NCBI RefSeq assembly: GCF_000757725.1 | Contig: NZ_JJMU01000047.1 | Coordinates: 1-64,000 of the forward strand | Length of the DNA: 64,000 nucleotides | Origin: Sphingobacterium deserti | Lineage (GTDB): Bacteria; Bacteroidota; Bacteroidia; Sphingobacteriales; Sphingobacteriaceae | Direction of reading: 5' to 3' | Shown here: piece by piece, positions 1 through 8,837 of the stretch | Layout: the number at the start of each line of letters is the position of its first letter | How positions within the stretch are numbered: position 1 is the first letter of the stretch | The notes under the pieces: model-generated | Told to the model about the DNA's origin: nothing | The model's input: only the letters and a program-made list of their open reading frames with translations | Database searches by the model: none | Program-made: the position numbers and the translations under genes

Positions 1-152
1 AATCTATTTTTCATTACTCACTACGCAATACCCACTTCTAAATACTATCTACTACAATCTAAAACCACTGTTCAATAACCAATATACTGGTTTACAGGTA
101 TTGCAATTGGAACGATTCCTATATATTTTTATTAAACAATAAACATATATAA

Positions 153-794
153 ATGAACACCTACACCAACATATATCTATTTTTATTCCTTTCATTCTTT
201 TCCTGTGGAAAAGGTAACGACGCTCAAGACAAAGAGAGGAAAGACGAATTTATAACGTTTATGTCTGATAAGCCTTACTTGGGAAGCGCCAAGAGTAGAC
301 TGTATCTTCATGGATATGAAGGATTACCATCCGTAGAAGGAACAGGCAGCTTAAGTATAGCCAATGTATCGGGGGACAGCGTTACACTTGCCTTGATCTG
401 TGAGCTGTCTAGTGGTGATGGATTTCGTTTTGGCCTGCCGGGCAAGCAGTTGGGTAAGCAATGGACGGCCGTATCGAGTACGGGTACATTTGCTATCCGT
501 GAAAATTGAAAAATAGTTGGCGACATTCGAACGGCTGATCAGGAAATTTCTTGGGACGGCCAATTATTTTCCGATCGGGTTATGTTAGATATCAAACTGA
601 AATACCTAACCACGCAGGAGAATATCACAGCCGGTTCAATCGTATCGACACATTTTGATTTGTCACGTGTTAGTGATGCATCACAAACAGGAAACACGAA
701 CGGCTGTCGAACTATAGTTTGGGAAAACCGGAATGTGTTCAACTTGTACAGTGGGGGTGTGGATTTGATCCGTGTGCCTGTTTGCCATAACTGA
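153..794 (+). pseudogene. Lipoprotein gene interrupted by an in-frame TGA
   Basis: I do not recognise the family. An ATG opens a reading frame with a hydrophobic signal and a lipobox-like FFSC at residues 15-18, so the product would be a lipoprotein. After 118 codons the frame meets TGA at 507-509. The same frame then stays open for 94 more codons to TGA at 792-794, with ordinary composition and two Cys near the end. No change of frame is needed, so a single base change (for example TGG to TGA) would restore a 213-residue protein. It is either a recent pseudogene or a base error in the assembly. No neighbour hints at a function. Confidence 0.6.
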
Positions 795-804
795 TAATTA
801 TCAG
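791..804. repeat. 14-bp perfect palindrome over the stop codon
   Basis: CTGATAATTATCAG is its own reverse complement and covers the final TGA of the broken lipoprotein gene. It may be an operator or a weak hairpin; no T-run follows. Confidence 0.4.
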
Positions 805-1018
805 ATGAAGCTTAAGCAGACTGCAACGCTTCTTCCTTTTTCTCAAAAATTGATCTTATCATCCGTGTACTAGCCAAACCGTTATCAGGATAGCCGTCCA
901 TGATGGTAGGAGGTAAACGGAATAGGGTCGCTGTCGTAAAATTTTTGTGAGGAGTTGTTATGCATCTAAAAAAGTCCGTTATTAGGTCTACTTAACTATT
1001 TCCTAAATCATCACGTCA

Positions 1019-2500
1019 ATGAAACAAGCCATCCTCCTTACAATTTTTCTTTCTTTCGGATTTACGTTCGCGTATGCTCAGCGGATTCCGCCAGCGGACA
1101 GTGCTATTACGACGAAGCACCAAGTTACGGTAAACGGACAACGGTTTGCCTATACGGCGAAAGTTGGAACACAGCCCGTTTGGGATGCAGCCGGTAAAGT
1201 ATTAGCCACGGTACAGTACAGCTACTATACACGCGATGATATACGTGACGTTGCTCGTCGACCGCTTGTGATCTCGTTTAATGGAGGTCCCGGATCTGCA
1301 TCTGTATGGATGGAGCTTGCGTATACGGGACCGAGATTGCTAAATATTGATGACGAAGGCTATCCTGTGCAGCCATACGGCATTAAAGAAAATCCGTATT
1401 CTATTTTAGATGTTGCAGATATCGTTTATGTAAACCCTATCAATACAGGATACTCACGTATTTTAGACGAAAAGGCAGATCGCAACTTGTTTTTTGGCAC
1501 CAATGCCGACATCAAATATCTGGCAGAATGGCTCAATACTTTTGTGACGCGGCATAATCGTTGGACCTCACCCAAATATTTGATTGGAGAAAGCTATGGT
1601 ACAACACGTGTTTCTGGCTTGGCGCTGGAATTGCAAAATTCGCAATGGATGTATCTGAATGGAGTGATGCTTGTCTCGCCTACGGATTTAGGCATAAAAC
1701 GCGAAGGCGCATTGGATGCCGCATTGCGTTTACCATACTTTACAGCTACCGCTTGGTATCATAAAAAGCTGGAGGCAGATTTGCAACAGCGTGATTTGGA
1801 AGACCTACTAGCTGAGGTAGAGCGGTATACATTGGATATTTTCTTGCCAGCCATTGCTCGAGGATACTCGTTGTCAAAAGCGGAACAAGAGAAAGTGGTG
1901 CAACAGGTAGCAAAATATACGTCGCTGCGGAAAGAAACAATTAGTCAAAATAATCTCGACATATCCACAGCTTTGTTTTGGAAGGAACTATTGCGCGAGG
2001 ATGGGTATACCATAGGGCGGCTCGACTCACGATATTTAGGAATAGATCTACGCGATGCGGGAGACCGACCCGATTACAATGCAGAATTGACCTCTTGGCT
2101 CCATACATTCACGCCCGCCGTCAATTATTATTATTGGAATGATCTGAATTACAAAACAGACGTGAAATATAACGTATTCGGTCCAGTACATCCTTGGGAT
2201 AGAAGTAACGATAATACCGGCCTAAACCTGCGACAAGCCATGGCCGCCAATCCATTTTTGCATCTGATGGTACAATCTGGATACTTTGATGGTGCAACGG
2301 ATTACTTTAACGCGAAATATAATATGTGGCAAATGGATCCCTCAGGAAAGCTATCTTCTAGAATGAGTTTTAAAGGATATAAAAGCGGGCATATGATGTA
2401 CCTACGGAAGGATGATCTCATTCAAGCCACAGACGATGTCCGACAATTTATCAAAAAGACAGCCGTCCAAGTTAACCAATCAGCGAAATACGAGAAATGA
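1019..2500 (+). CDS. S10 family serine carboxypeptidase, secreted
   Basis: Predicted exported alpha/beta-hydrolase of the serine carboxypeptidase (S10) family, which removes C-terminal residues from peptides. Residues 1-20 are a signal peptide ending AYA-Q. FNGGPGSAS (about 87-95) is the family's oxyanion-region motif, the nucleophile is Ser192 in GESYG, a likely acid is Asp424 in GYFDG, and His458 lies in KSGHMMY. The length of 493 residues is normal for the family. It stands alone and converges on the CocE-like hydrolase, with a terminator between them. The substrate cannot be told from sequence. Confidence 0.9.
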   Translation: MKQAILLTIFLSFGFTFAYAQRIPPADSAITTKHQVTVNGQRFAYTAKVGTQPVWDAAGKVLATVQYSYYTRDDIRDVARRPLVISFNGGPGSASVWMELAYTGPRLLNIDDEGYPVQPYGIKENPYSILDVADIVYVNPINTGYSRILDEKADRNLFFGTNADIKYLAEWLNTFVTRHNRWTSPKYLIGESYGTTRVSGLALELQNSQWMYLNGVMLVSPTDLGIKREGALDAALRLPYFTATAWYHKKLEADLQQRDLEDLLAEVERYTLDIFLPAIARGYSLSKAEQEKVVQQVAKYTSLRKETISQNNLDISTALFWKELLREDGYTIGRLDSRYLGIDLRDAGDRPDYNAELTSWLHTFTPAVNYYYWNDLNYKTDVKYNVFGPVHPWDRSNDNTGLNLRQAMAANPFLHLMVQSGYFDGATDYFNAKYNMWQMDPSGKLSSRMSFKGYKSGHMMYLRKDDLIQATDDVRQFIKKTAVQVNQSAKYEK

Positions 2501-2512
2501 CCCGAGTTCAAT

Positions 2513-2543
2513 AAAACCCCAGCCATATCCGAGCTGGAGTTTT
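2513..2543 (+). terminator. Intrinsic terminator after the S10 peptidase
   Basis: Stem of AAAAC and CCAGC against GCTGG and GTTTT with one mismatch, followed by a T-run. It lies between convergent genes. Confidence 0.7.
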
Positions 2544-2563
2544 TTATGATCATGTAAAAAGGA

Positions 2564-4426
2564 TTAATTTAGTACGCCAAAGCTGATGCTGCTAGGGCTT
2601 TCCTTTGAAAAATATAGACGGTGTTCGTTCTTTATAAAGTCTTTTTCTTCCGCTTTGTAGATATCCATAAACTGGTTTGGATTTCGGTCTACGAGAGGAA
2701 ACCAAGAATGTTGAATTTGTATCATCAGCTTATGTCCTTTTTTGAAAGTGTGTGCCACATCCGGAAGCTGCACATTTACCGGTGTTTTCTGATTTGGAAC
2801 AAAAGCTTTCGGCTCACTGAAGCTCTCTCGGAATTTTCCGCGAAGCACCTCGCCGCGTACAAGCATTTGATAATTTTGCATCACCGTTTTGTCATCGCGA
2901 GGTGATGTAGCGCTGCTGCTATCTGGATATACATCAATCAATTTAACGACGAAATCTGCATCTGTACCCGTCATGGAGACGGTTAGATTTGCACGGACAG
3001 GTCCAACCACCGTGAGATCTTCCGTCAAGGCGTCAGTCTCAAAAACTAACACGTCTGGTCGGTTTGCAACAAAACGCTGATCAGCCAACATGTATTCGCG
3101 TGTTCTGTCGGTTATAATTCCTTCCTGAAAAGGAACAGGTTTGTTTGGGTCACTGCTATACTGCACATGGTTATCAGTCGACGCATTGGCTTCCGTAGTG
3201 AGCTTACCGTCTGATGTCAAGAAAAACGTTTTTTCTTTATTGTCCGCAGGGGGCCATTGTTGAAACTTCTTCCACGTATTAGCGCCTGTCAAGTATACCG
3301 TAGCTTCGGCGGGCTTGAAATTTCCTTTACCTTTCAAGTGATATTCAAAAAATGGGAGTTCGATTTCCTTTCGGTAATAAAGACTTGTCTTCTCGCCAAA
3401 GCGAATATCACCAAAAGAGTCACCTTCCGCCCGCACCCAGCCGCCGTGATACCAAGGGCCGGCAACGAGCACACTATTGTTTTTAGGACTGCGTTTTTCA
3501 ATTTGTTTGTAAGTCTCAAAGGCGCCGTAGGTATCTTCTGCATCAAACAATCCGCCAACGACTAGCACTGCAGGTTTAACCGTCCCCAAATGTTCCGTCA
3601 CCGTTCTGCTGGTCCAGAATGTATCTCTAGCGCTATGTTTCGCCAGATCATCCCAAAATTTCACGGTATGATTCAGGTATTTTGCCTTTAGCCCAGAAAG
3701 TGTAGGATTAGCTAAAAAAAACTGATAGTAGTCTTTTGAGCTCAATTGGAAGCCTTTGGGACCGTCGGCGTTGGTGATAGGTTTTGGACGCGGCGCGTCA
3801 AAACTATACATAAAGCGAAAGGCATCCATCAGAAATAAAGCACCGCCGTGATGAAAATCATCACCAATAAACCAATCGGTGACAGGTGCCTGAGGTGACA
3901 CTGCTTTCAAAGCAGGATGACTGCCGATAAGAGCTGCTGTAGAATAAAAGCCGGGGTATGATATGCCATACATGCCTACTTTTCCGTTGTTGTTCTTTAC
4001 ATTTTTGACAAGCCAGTCTATAGTATCATAGGTGTCTGTGCTTTCATCAATCTTATGGCCATTCTCTTTGTTGCGCGTTGGTCTTATATTTTCATAAGTT
4101 CCTTCACTCATCCAACGCCCACGTACATCCTGGTATACGAAAATATAGCCAGCTTTTGTCATTTCTGGGAAATTGCCATGATAGGCTTTGACCTCGTCGG
4201 CTCCATAAGGGGCTACGGTATAAGGCGTACGGTTGAGCATAATAGGGTACTTCTGACCCTGATCTTTTGGAATGTAAATGGAGGTGAACAGCCGAACCCC
4301 GTCCCGCATAGTAATATATTCTTCAATCTTTGTGTAATTGTCTTTTACATACCTTTGATCAACTTCCTGACCATAGGTTACAAGTAGAAAAATAGAAAAA
4401 AGTGTAGTGATAATTAGTCTTTTCAT
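2564..4426 (-). CDS. CocE/NonD family (S15-like) hydrolase, secreted
   Basis: Exported hydrolase of the CocE / X-Pro dipeptidyl-peptidase / cephalosporin-acylase family, which cleaves ester or amide bonds. I place the start at 4426, giving 620 residues, because the protein then begins with a signal peptide (MKRLIITTLFSIFLLVTYG). The longer reading frame to 4540 adds 38 residues that run into the upstream promoter region. The nucleophile is Ser156 in GISYPG. The N-terminal half is the alpha/beta-hydrolase and the C-terminal third is the jelly-roll domain of this family. Divergent from the ECF sigma gene. Substrate unknown. Confidence 0.88.
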   Translation of the reverse strand: MKRLIITTLFSIFLLVTYGQEVDQRYVKDNYTKIEEYITMRDGVRLFTSIYIPKDQGQKYPIMLNRTPYTVAPYGADEVKAYHGNFPEMTKAGYIFVYQDVRGRWMSEGTYENIRPTRNKENGHKIDESTDTYDTIDWLVKNVKNNNGKVGMYGISYPGFYSTAALIGSHPALKAVSPQAPVTDWFIGDDFHHGGALFLMDAFRFMYSFDAPRPKPITNADGPKGFQLSSKDYYQFFLANPTLSGLKAKYLNHTVKFWDDLAKHSARDTFWTSRTVTEHLGTVKPAVLVVGGLFDAEDTYGAFETYKQIEKRSPKNNSVLVAGPWYHGGWVRAEGDSFGDIRFGEKTSLYYRKEIELPFFEYHLKGKGNFKPAEATVYLTGANTWKKFQQWPPADNKEKTFFLTSDGKLTTEANASTDNHVQYSSDPNKPVPFQEGIITDRTREYMLADQRFVANRPDVLVFETDALTEDLTVVGPVRANLTVSMTGTDADFVVKLIDVYPDSSSATSPRDDKTVMQNYQMLVRGEVLRGKFRESFSEPKAFVPNQKTPVNVQLPDVAHTFKKGHKLMIQIQHSWFPLVDRNPNQFMDIYKAEEKDFIKNEHRLYFSKESPSSISFGVLN

Positions 4427-4557
4427 ATCGGTAAATTTGCCCTGTTCTAAACAACTATGAAAATAAGTAATTTGTTTGGAAGCGCCGTGGCGATTTTTTG
4501 TAAAAAAAAGAGAAATTGGATGTAATATTTGCGCAGCCACAGTTGTCTACCTATTAA

Positions 4558-5082
4558 ATGAGCCAAATGAATCAAGAAACTTTTAAAGAAACGGTGTTTG
4601 TCCTGAAGGACAAGATGTATCGCTTTGCAAAAAGTATTCTCACAGATGAAGATGAAGCTCATGACTTGGTACAAGAACTCCTGATGAAGTTTTGGCAAAA
4701 GCGCGATGAACTTATTTCTGTCGGCAATTTGGAAGCATTTGCAATGCGTTGTGTTCGCAATGATGCTATGAATAAACTGAAACATACGAAAGTCGTTCAG
4801 CTGTACCACAATAATTTATCGGAAGCTGTTGTGGACGAACGCTACCCATCGCTTACTAAAGAATTGATTCAGCGGCTGATTGCAGCTTTGCCTGAAAAAC
4901 AAAAGCTAGTGATGCATCTACGCGATATAGAGGATTATGATATCGCAGAAATTGGTGAAACAATAGGAATGGAAGAAAGTGCGGTACGTGTTAACTTAAT
5001 GCGTGCCAGACAGAAGGTAAAGGGACAATTACAAAAGATTTTTGATTATGAAAAAAGACAAATCAACAAAAATAGAGGATAG
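4558..5082 (+). CDS. ECF-type RNA polymerase sigma factor
   Basis: Sigma-70 family factor of extracytoplasmic-function type, 174 residues. Region 2 (about 10-80) contains the characteristic DEDEAHDLVQELLMKFW stretch. Region 4 (about 105-160) contains a helix-turn-helix of the form IAEIGETIGMEESAVRVNLMRAR. It directs RNA polymerase to a small regulon, probably in response to an envelope signal. The next gene, a single-pass membrane protein, starts inside it with a 35-base overlap, the usual layout for a sigma factor and its membrane anti-sigma partner. Two DUF4252 genes follow. Confidence 0.93.
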   Translation: MSQMNQETFKETVFVLKDKMYRFAKSILTDEDEAHDLVQELLMKFWQKRDELISVGNLEAFAMRCVRNDAMNKLKHTKVVQLYHNNLSEAVVDERYPSLTKELIQRLIAALPEKQKLVMHLRDIEDYDIAEIGETIGMEESAVRVNLMRARQKVKGQLQKIFDYEKRQINKNRG

Positions 5083-5686
5083 ATACTGGGAAGGGGTTTC
5101 GTCTTTGGAAGAAGAAAAAATACTCAAGAGCCAGAAGGACGAGCCTTATTTTGATGGATTGAACGAGCTATCTAAAGAGAAGATGGATTTGGAGTTTGAC
5201 AGCTTTATGGATATGCTGGAAGAACCAGCTAAAATTGTTGCAAAAAAGCCAAAGTATCGCAACTTGCTGTTTTTTGCTTATGGTGCGGCGGCCATCGCGC
5301 TATTCGTTACAGGATTTTTCTTCCTGCATGACAAAGAGGAGAAAGGAGACAGCTATCAACAGCCGCAGTTTTCATCCGTAAAGATAGCTCCGAAACTGGT
5401 AGAACCGCAAGAAAGTGAAAAGCGCGAAGCCCCTTATTATGTGGCGGTCGACACAAAGCACACAAAAGAAAAAAAGCATACAAAACATATTGCTACGCCC
5501 GAAACGGTTACCATTCAAGCGGAAGAACCCGCCGATGATTCCTTTGTAATTGTTAACGGCAAGCCAGTGTACGATGAGGAAGAAGCAGAACAAATTGTAC
5601 TGGCATCCTTGAAAATTATGGCGAGTAATTTTCAAGAAGGAAAACACGCTCTAGAGAAAGTTAAATACATAAATGTTGAATTGTAA
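5048..5686 (+). CDS. Single-pass membrane protein, putative anti-sigma factor
   Basis: I start it at ATG 5048 (212 residues) rather than the upstream TTG at 5042. About 75 acidic cytosolic residues precede one transmembrane helix (about 76-96, LLFFAYGAAAIALFVTGFFF), followed by a Lys/Glu-rich outer part. There is no recognisable ASD zinc motif. The anti-sigma role is inferred from the overlap with the sigma gene and the membrane topology, not from a domain. Translational coupling to the sigma factor is likely. Confidence 0.7.
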   Translation: MKKDKSTKIEDRYWEGVSSLEEEKILKSQKDEPYFDGLNELSKEKMDLEFDSFMDMLEEPAKIVAKKPKYRNLLFFAYGAAAIALFVTGFFFLHDKEEKGDSYQQPQFSSVKIAPKLVEPQESEKREAPYYVAVDTKHTKEKKHTKHIATPETVTIQAEEPADDSFVIVNGKPVYDEEEAEQIVLASLKIMASNFQEGKHALEKVKYINVEL

Positions 5687-5697
5687 AATTAAAGAAG

Positions 5698-6171
5698 ATG
5701 AAAACGATAATAACCATGTTTTTGTTGCTGTGTGCAACATGGACCCATGCACAGGTGTCCAAGCTCGATAAGATATTTGATAAGTATCAAGAAGCAAAAG
5801 GTGTTACTTCTATAAAAATCGGCAAACCCATGTTCAATATGATCAATAAGCTAAATATTGGCGAAGAGGAGATGGGGCAGATCAAGCCTTTATTAACAAA
5901 GATAAATTCGATCAAAATGCTGGTGGTGGAAGATAATGATAGCCTACATATTCAGGATGAGGTGAAACAAGCTTTTTCGAATATTCAATATGAAGAATTA
6001 ATGGCTATACATAGTGATGGCAGCCGGATAAAGTTTCTTGCAGAAAGCACGAGCGGTGATATCTTAAGTAACTTGTTGCTGGATATAGCTGCGGATGGCA
6101 GCACCATTTTCATGATTTTAGACGGCAAAATCAGCTATGAGGATATTAATAAACTAGTTAACGAAAAATAG
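5698..6171 (+). CDS. DUF4252 domain protein, exported
   Basis: 157 residues with a signal peptide ending THA-Q at about residue 19, then a small domain that looks like DUF4252. That family is common in Bacteroidota and often lies behind ECF sigma/anti-sigma pairs; its biochemical role is unknown. The gene follows the anti-sigma-like gene by 11 bases and precedes a second DUF4252-like gene by 2 bases, so all four genes probably form one transcript. It would act in the periplasm or at the cell surface. Confidence 0.75.
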   Translation: MKTIITMFLLLCATWTHAQVSKLDKIFDKYQEAKGVTSIKIGKPMFNMINKLNIGEEEMGQIKPLLTKINSIKMLVVEDNDSLHIQDEVKQAFSNIQYEELMAIHSDGSRIKFLAESTSGDILSNLLLDIAADGSTIFMILDGKISYEDINKLVNEK

Positions 6172-6173
6172 CC

Positions 6174-6686
6174 ATGGTAAAAATATACCAACTTACATTC
6201 TGTGTAGTAGTCGTGTTGATGATTCAATCCTGCTACGTAAAACAAAGCTCGAATATGAGTTTTGTAAATCGCTCGCTAGTCGGGCGGGATGCCGAAATTG
6301 TGTCTGTAAAGATGCCGATGTTCTTGGTGAAGCCCTTTCTCCGAAAGGAATTGCAGGAAGAAGACGATGAAATGTTGAGACTCGCTATGAAGAAGATCAA
6401 AAGTGTAAAACTTACGACGCTATCAAACGCGCAAAATAGCGATCGGATTCAGGAAAATTTCAAAAGCTTCCTTAGGGATGAAAATATGGAAGAGTACGCC
6501 AGTATTGTGAGCGATGGTGATCGGATTTCGATTAACGCCCAGACGAAGCATGATAGGATTAAGAAGCTCATGCTCGGCGTTTCTTCGGACGATGGAGAAC
6601 ACGTGTTTATAGAGGTTAAAGGCAATTTCTCCATGGATGATATCGCGCAAGCGATTAATTCCTATGAAAAGAAAAACAAGGAGTAG
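6174..6686 (+). CDS. DUF4252-like lipoprotein
   Basis: 170 residues. The N-terminus is hydrophobic and ends in a lipobox-like MIQSC (about 17-21), so it is probably lipid-anchored. The rest resembles the preceding DUF4252 protein: a KIKSVKL strand, a central phosphate-free acidic stretch and a final helix beginning MDDIAQAIN. It looks like a diverged, lipid-anchored paralogue of its neighbour and is the last gene of the ECF operon before a terminator. Confidence 0.7.
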   Translation: MVKIYQLTFCVVVVLMIQSCYVKQSSNMSFVNRSLVGRDAEIVSVKMPMFLVKPFLRKELQEEDDEMLRLAMKKIKSVKLTTLSNAQNSDRIQENFKSFLRDENMEEYASIVSDGDRISINAQTKHDRIKKLMLGVSSDDGEHVFIEVKGNFSMDDIAQAINSYEKKNKE

Positions 6687-6785
6687 GAGGTTGAACCGTC
6701 ATACCAGCGTATCGGGTAGCGCGCCCAGTTACCTTAATTGTTGAAAAGCAAACTCCTTTTCCCCTGAGATAGACGGATATGAAAT

Positions 6786-6818
6786 AAAAAAGCTCGAAAT
6801 ATAATTCCGAGCTTTTTT
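6786..6818. terminator. Bidirectional terminator between the ECF operon and sucD
   Basis: AAAAAAGCTCG and CGAGCTTTTTT form an 11-bp perfect stem with an 11-base loop. A and T runs on both sides let it serve both convergent units. Confidence 0.8.
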
Positions 6819-6837
6819 TATGATTATAAGAAAGACC

Positions 6838-7710
6838 TTATTTTGCTAGTTCCTCAGCGATCGCAGCACCGATTTCAGCAGGAGATTCTACTACACGGAT
6901 TCCACACTCGCGCATGATTTTCATCTTCGCAGCAGCTGTATCATCAGCGCCACCTACGATTGCACCGGCATGCCCCATACGGCGGCCCGGAGGCGCTGTT
7001 TGGCCAGCGATAAAACCTACAACAGGTTTTGTGCCAAATTCTTTGATCCAGTTAGCAGCTTCAGCTTCCATACCACCACCGATCTCACCGATCATAATGA
7101 TACCTTCTGTTTCCGGGTCATTCATAAGTAACTCAACTGCTTCTTTCGTTGTTGTTCCGATGATAGGGTCACCACCGATACCGATAGCTGTAGTAATACC
7201 TAAACCAGCTTTAACAGTTTGATCAACGGCTTCGTATGTTAAAGTTCCTGATTTCGATACGATACCTACTTTACCTTTTTTGAAGATGAAACCAGGCATG
7301 ATACCGATTTTTGCTTCTTCAGCAGTGATGATACCAGGACAGTTAGGGCCGATTAAACGAGAGTTCTTGTCACTCAAGTAAGATTTTACTTGAATCATAT
7401 CTTTAGTAGGGATACCTTCTGTGATACAAACAATAACCTCAATACCAGCCTGCGCAGCTTCCATGATTGCATCAGCAGCAAATGCCGGTGGAACGAAAAT
7501 TATTGAAACGTTAGCAGCAGTTGCATCTACGGCATCTTGTACTGAATTGAATACCGGGCGATCCAAGTGTGATTGGCCACCTTTTCCTGGTGTAACACCA
7601 CCTACAACGTTTGTTCCGTACTCAATCATTTGAGAAGCGTGATAAGTACCTTCATTTCCGGTAAAACCTTGTACGATTACCTTTGAATCTTTATTTACTA
7701 ATACACTCAT
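6838..7710 (-). CDS. sucD: Succinate-CoA ligase [ADP-forming] subunit alpha
   Basis: TCA-cycle enzyme subunit that binds CoA and carries the phosphohistidine, converting succinyl-CoA to succinate with ATP formation. I place the start at 7710 (290 residues, [10 protein letters not shown]), the family's normal N-terminus; the longer frame to 7893 is upstream non-coding DNA. The N-terminal CoA-binding Rossmann fold has [10 protein letters not shown]. The phosphorylated residue is His247 in [12 protein letters not shown]. The beta subunit gene sucC is not adjacent. A TAGATTTG element (7732-7739, reverse strand) is a likely -7 box just upstream. Confidence 0.96.
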   Translation of the reverse strand: MSVLVNKDSKVIVQGFTGNEGTYHASQMIEYGTNVVGGVTPGKGGQSHLDRPVFNSVQDAVDATAANVSIIFVPPAFAADAIMEAAQAGIEVIVCITEGIPTKDMIQVKSYLSDKNSRLIGPNCPGIITAEEAKIGIMPGFIFKKGKVGIVSKSGTLTYEAVDQTVKAGLGITTAIGIGGDPIIGTTTKEAVELLMNDPETEGIIMIGEIGGGMEAEAANWIKEFGTKPVVGFIAGQTAPPGRRMGHAGAIVGGADDTAAAKMKIMRECGIRVVESPAEIGAAIAEELAK

Positions 7711-7790
7711 TTTTTCTGTTTTTTTGCAAAGCAAATCTACTATTTTGCAACGACTTCTAAAAATTAAGCTTACGCTAAATATGGCATTTT

Positions 7791-8324
7791 TTAGAAAAGC
7801 TTCAACTTTTGAACAAAATGCCAAACGACAATGCCTACCGTTACCGACACATTGAAAGAATGCTTCGTACCAAACTGCGGAATCTCTATACACTTATCTA
7901 CCTGTTGCATTGCCTCATCGGATACTCCATGTACCTCATTGCCAAACACAAAGGCATATTTCCGGTCTTTCTCAACCTGAGCGTGCTGAAGCGCGATGCT
8001 GCCCGTGGCCTGCTCTATAGCAAAGATTTCGTATCCCTCGGCTTTTAAGGCTTGTAGAGCGTCCTGTGTTTCCTTGATATGTTCCCAAACGACAGACTGT
8101 GTTGCCCCAAGTGCTGTCTTTTCGATCTCCCGATGAGGGGGAGTAGCGGTAATGCCGCACAATATTATTTTTTCAATAGCAAAGCCATCGGCTGTACGAA
8201 AGGTAGAACCTACGTTATGCATGCTGCGGACGTTATCAAGAACAAGCACTATAGGCGTTTTAGTTTGTGTTTTAAATGATTCGACATCAGGCCGATTCAA
8301 ATCTTCCATTGATAATTTTTGCAT
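7791..8324 (-). CDS. SpoU/TrmH family RNA 2'-O-methyltransferase
   Basis: 177-residue SPOUT-fold methyltransferase that transfers methyl from S-adenosylmethionine to a ribose 2'-OH in tRNA or rRNA. All three SpoU motifs are present: [18 protein letters not shown] (motif 1, with the conserved Asn and Arg), FGNEVHGVS (motif 2) and [18 protein letters not shown] (motif 3, knot region). It lacks the extra N-terminal substrate-binding domain of many relatives, so it is a minimal form. The target RNA cannot be assigned. It lies upstream of sucD with an 80-base gap and is probably a separate unit. Confidence 0.92.
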   Translation of the reverse strand: MQKLSMEDLNRPDVESFKTQTKTPIVLVLDNVRSMHNVGSTFRTADGFAIEKIILCGITATPPHREIEKTALGATQSVVWEHIKETQDALQALKAEGYEIFAIEQATGSIALQHAQVEKDRKYAFVFGNEVHGVSDEAMQQVDKCIEIPQFGTKHSFNVSVTVGIVVWHFVQKLKLF

Positions 8325-8414
8325 CCAATTCTCTGTTAAAACGTCAAAAATAGCGATTTAAATTGCAAGCAGCATAATCTGGAAATGGATAGCTGCATTT
8401 TTTTAAAAATAGAT

Positions 8415-8445
8415 TTTGAATATTGATATTATCATGCTATTTTTG
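8415..8445 (+). promoter_or_regulatory. Bacteroidota consensus promoter of rpsT
   Basis: TTTG at 8415-8418, exactly 19 bases, then TATTTTTG at 8438-8445. This fits the primary-sigma consensus of the phylum perfectly and predicts a start near 8452, about 39 bases before the rpsT ATG. Confidence 0.85.
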
Positions 8446-8490
8446 CATTCCGAAATTAGTATACAGAAAATAAAAAATTAGCTAAGAGAA

Positions 8491-8745
8491 ATGGCAAATC
8501 ATAAATCTTCGATTAAAAGAATTAGAGCAAACGCAGCAAAACGCTTAAGAAACCGTTACCAAGCAAAAACGACACGTAACGCAATCAAGAAATTACGTAA
8601 CTCAACAAGTGCTGAAGAAGCAAAAGCTTTATTGCCAAGAGTTGTTTCTATGTTGGATCGTTTGGCTAAGAAAAATGTTATTCACAAGAAGAAAGCTTCT
8701 AACAACAAGTCTAAATTAACAAAGTTTGTTAACAAACTAGCGTAA
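8491..8745 (+). CDS. rpsT: 30S ribosomal protein S20
   Basis: 84-residue, highly basic small-subunit protein that binds 16S rRNA near the 5' domain and helix 44. The N-terminus [12 protein letters not shown] and the helix-forming Lys/Arg-rich body with the [14 protein letters not shown] tail are typical. Monocistronic, with its own consensus promoter upstream and a terminator downstream. Confidence 0.97.
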   Translation: MANHKSSIKRIRANAAKRLRNRYQAKTTRNAIKKLRNSTSAEEAKALLPRVVSMLDRLAKKNVIHKKKASNNKSKLTKFVNKLA

Positions 8746-8808
8746 GCAGTTCTTGTTTTAATGATATATTGGGTGGTATTAATTTACTGCCCTTTTCTCG
8801 TTTTAAAA

Positions 8809-8837
8809 AAAACGCGCTTATCTCACAAGCGCGTTTT
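8809..8837. terminator. Terminator between rpsT and the DUF1080 gene
   Basis: AAAACGCGCTT and AAGCGCGTTTT form an 11-bp perfect stem with a 7-base loop. It overlaps the stop codon of the convergent DUF1080 gene and can act in both directions. Confidence 0.75.

Noticed and set aside
507..509. Selenocysteine readthrough at the in-frame TGA
   Set aside because: No stem-loop is evident after the TGA and the family is not a known selenoprotein; loss of function or a base error is simpler.
7711..7893. Longer N-terminus for SucD
   Set aside because: The extra 61 codons have no family similarity and run across the promoter-like region.
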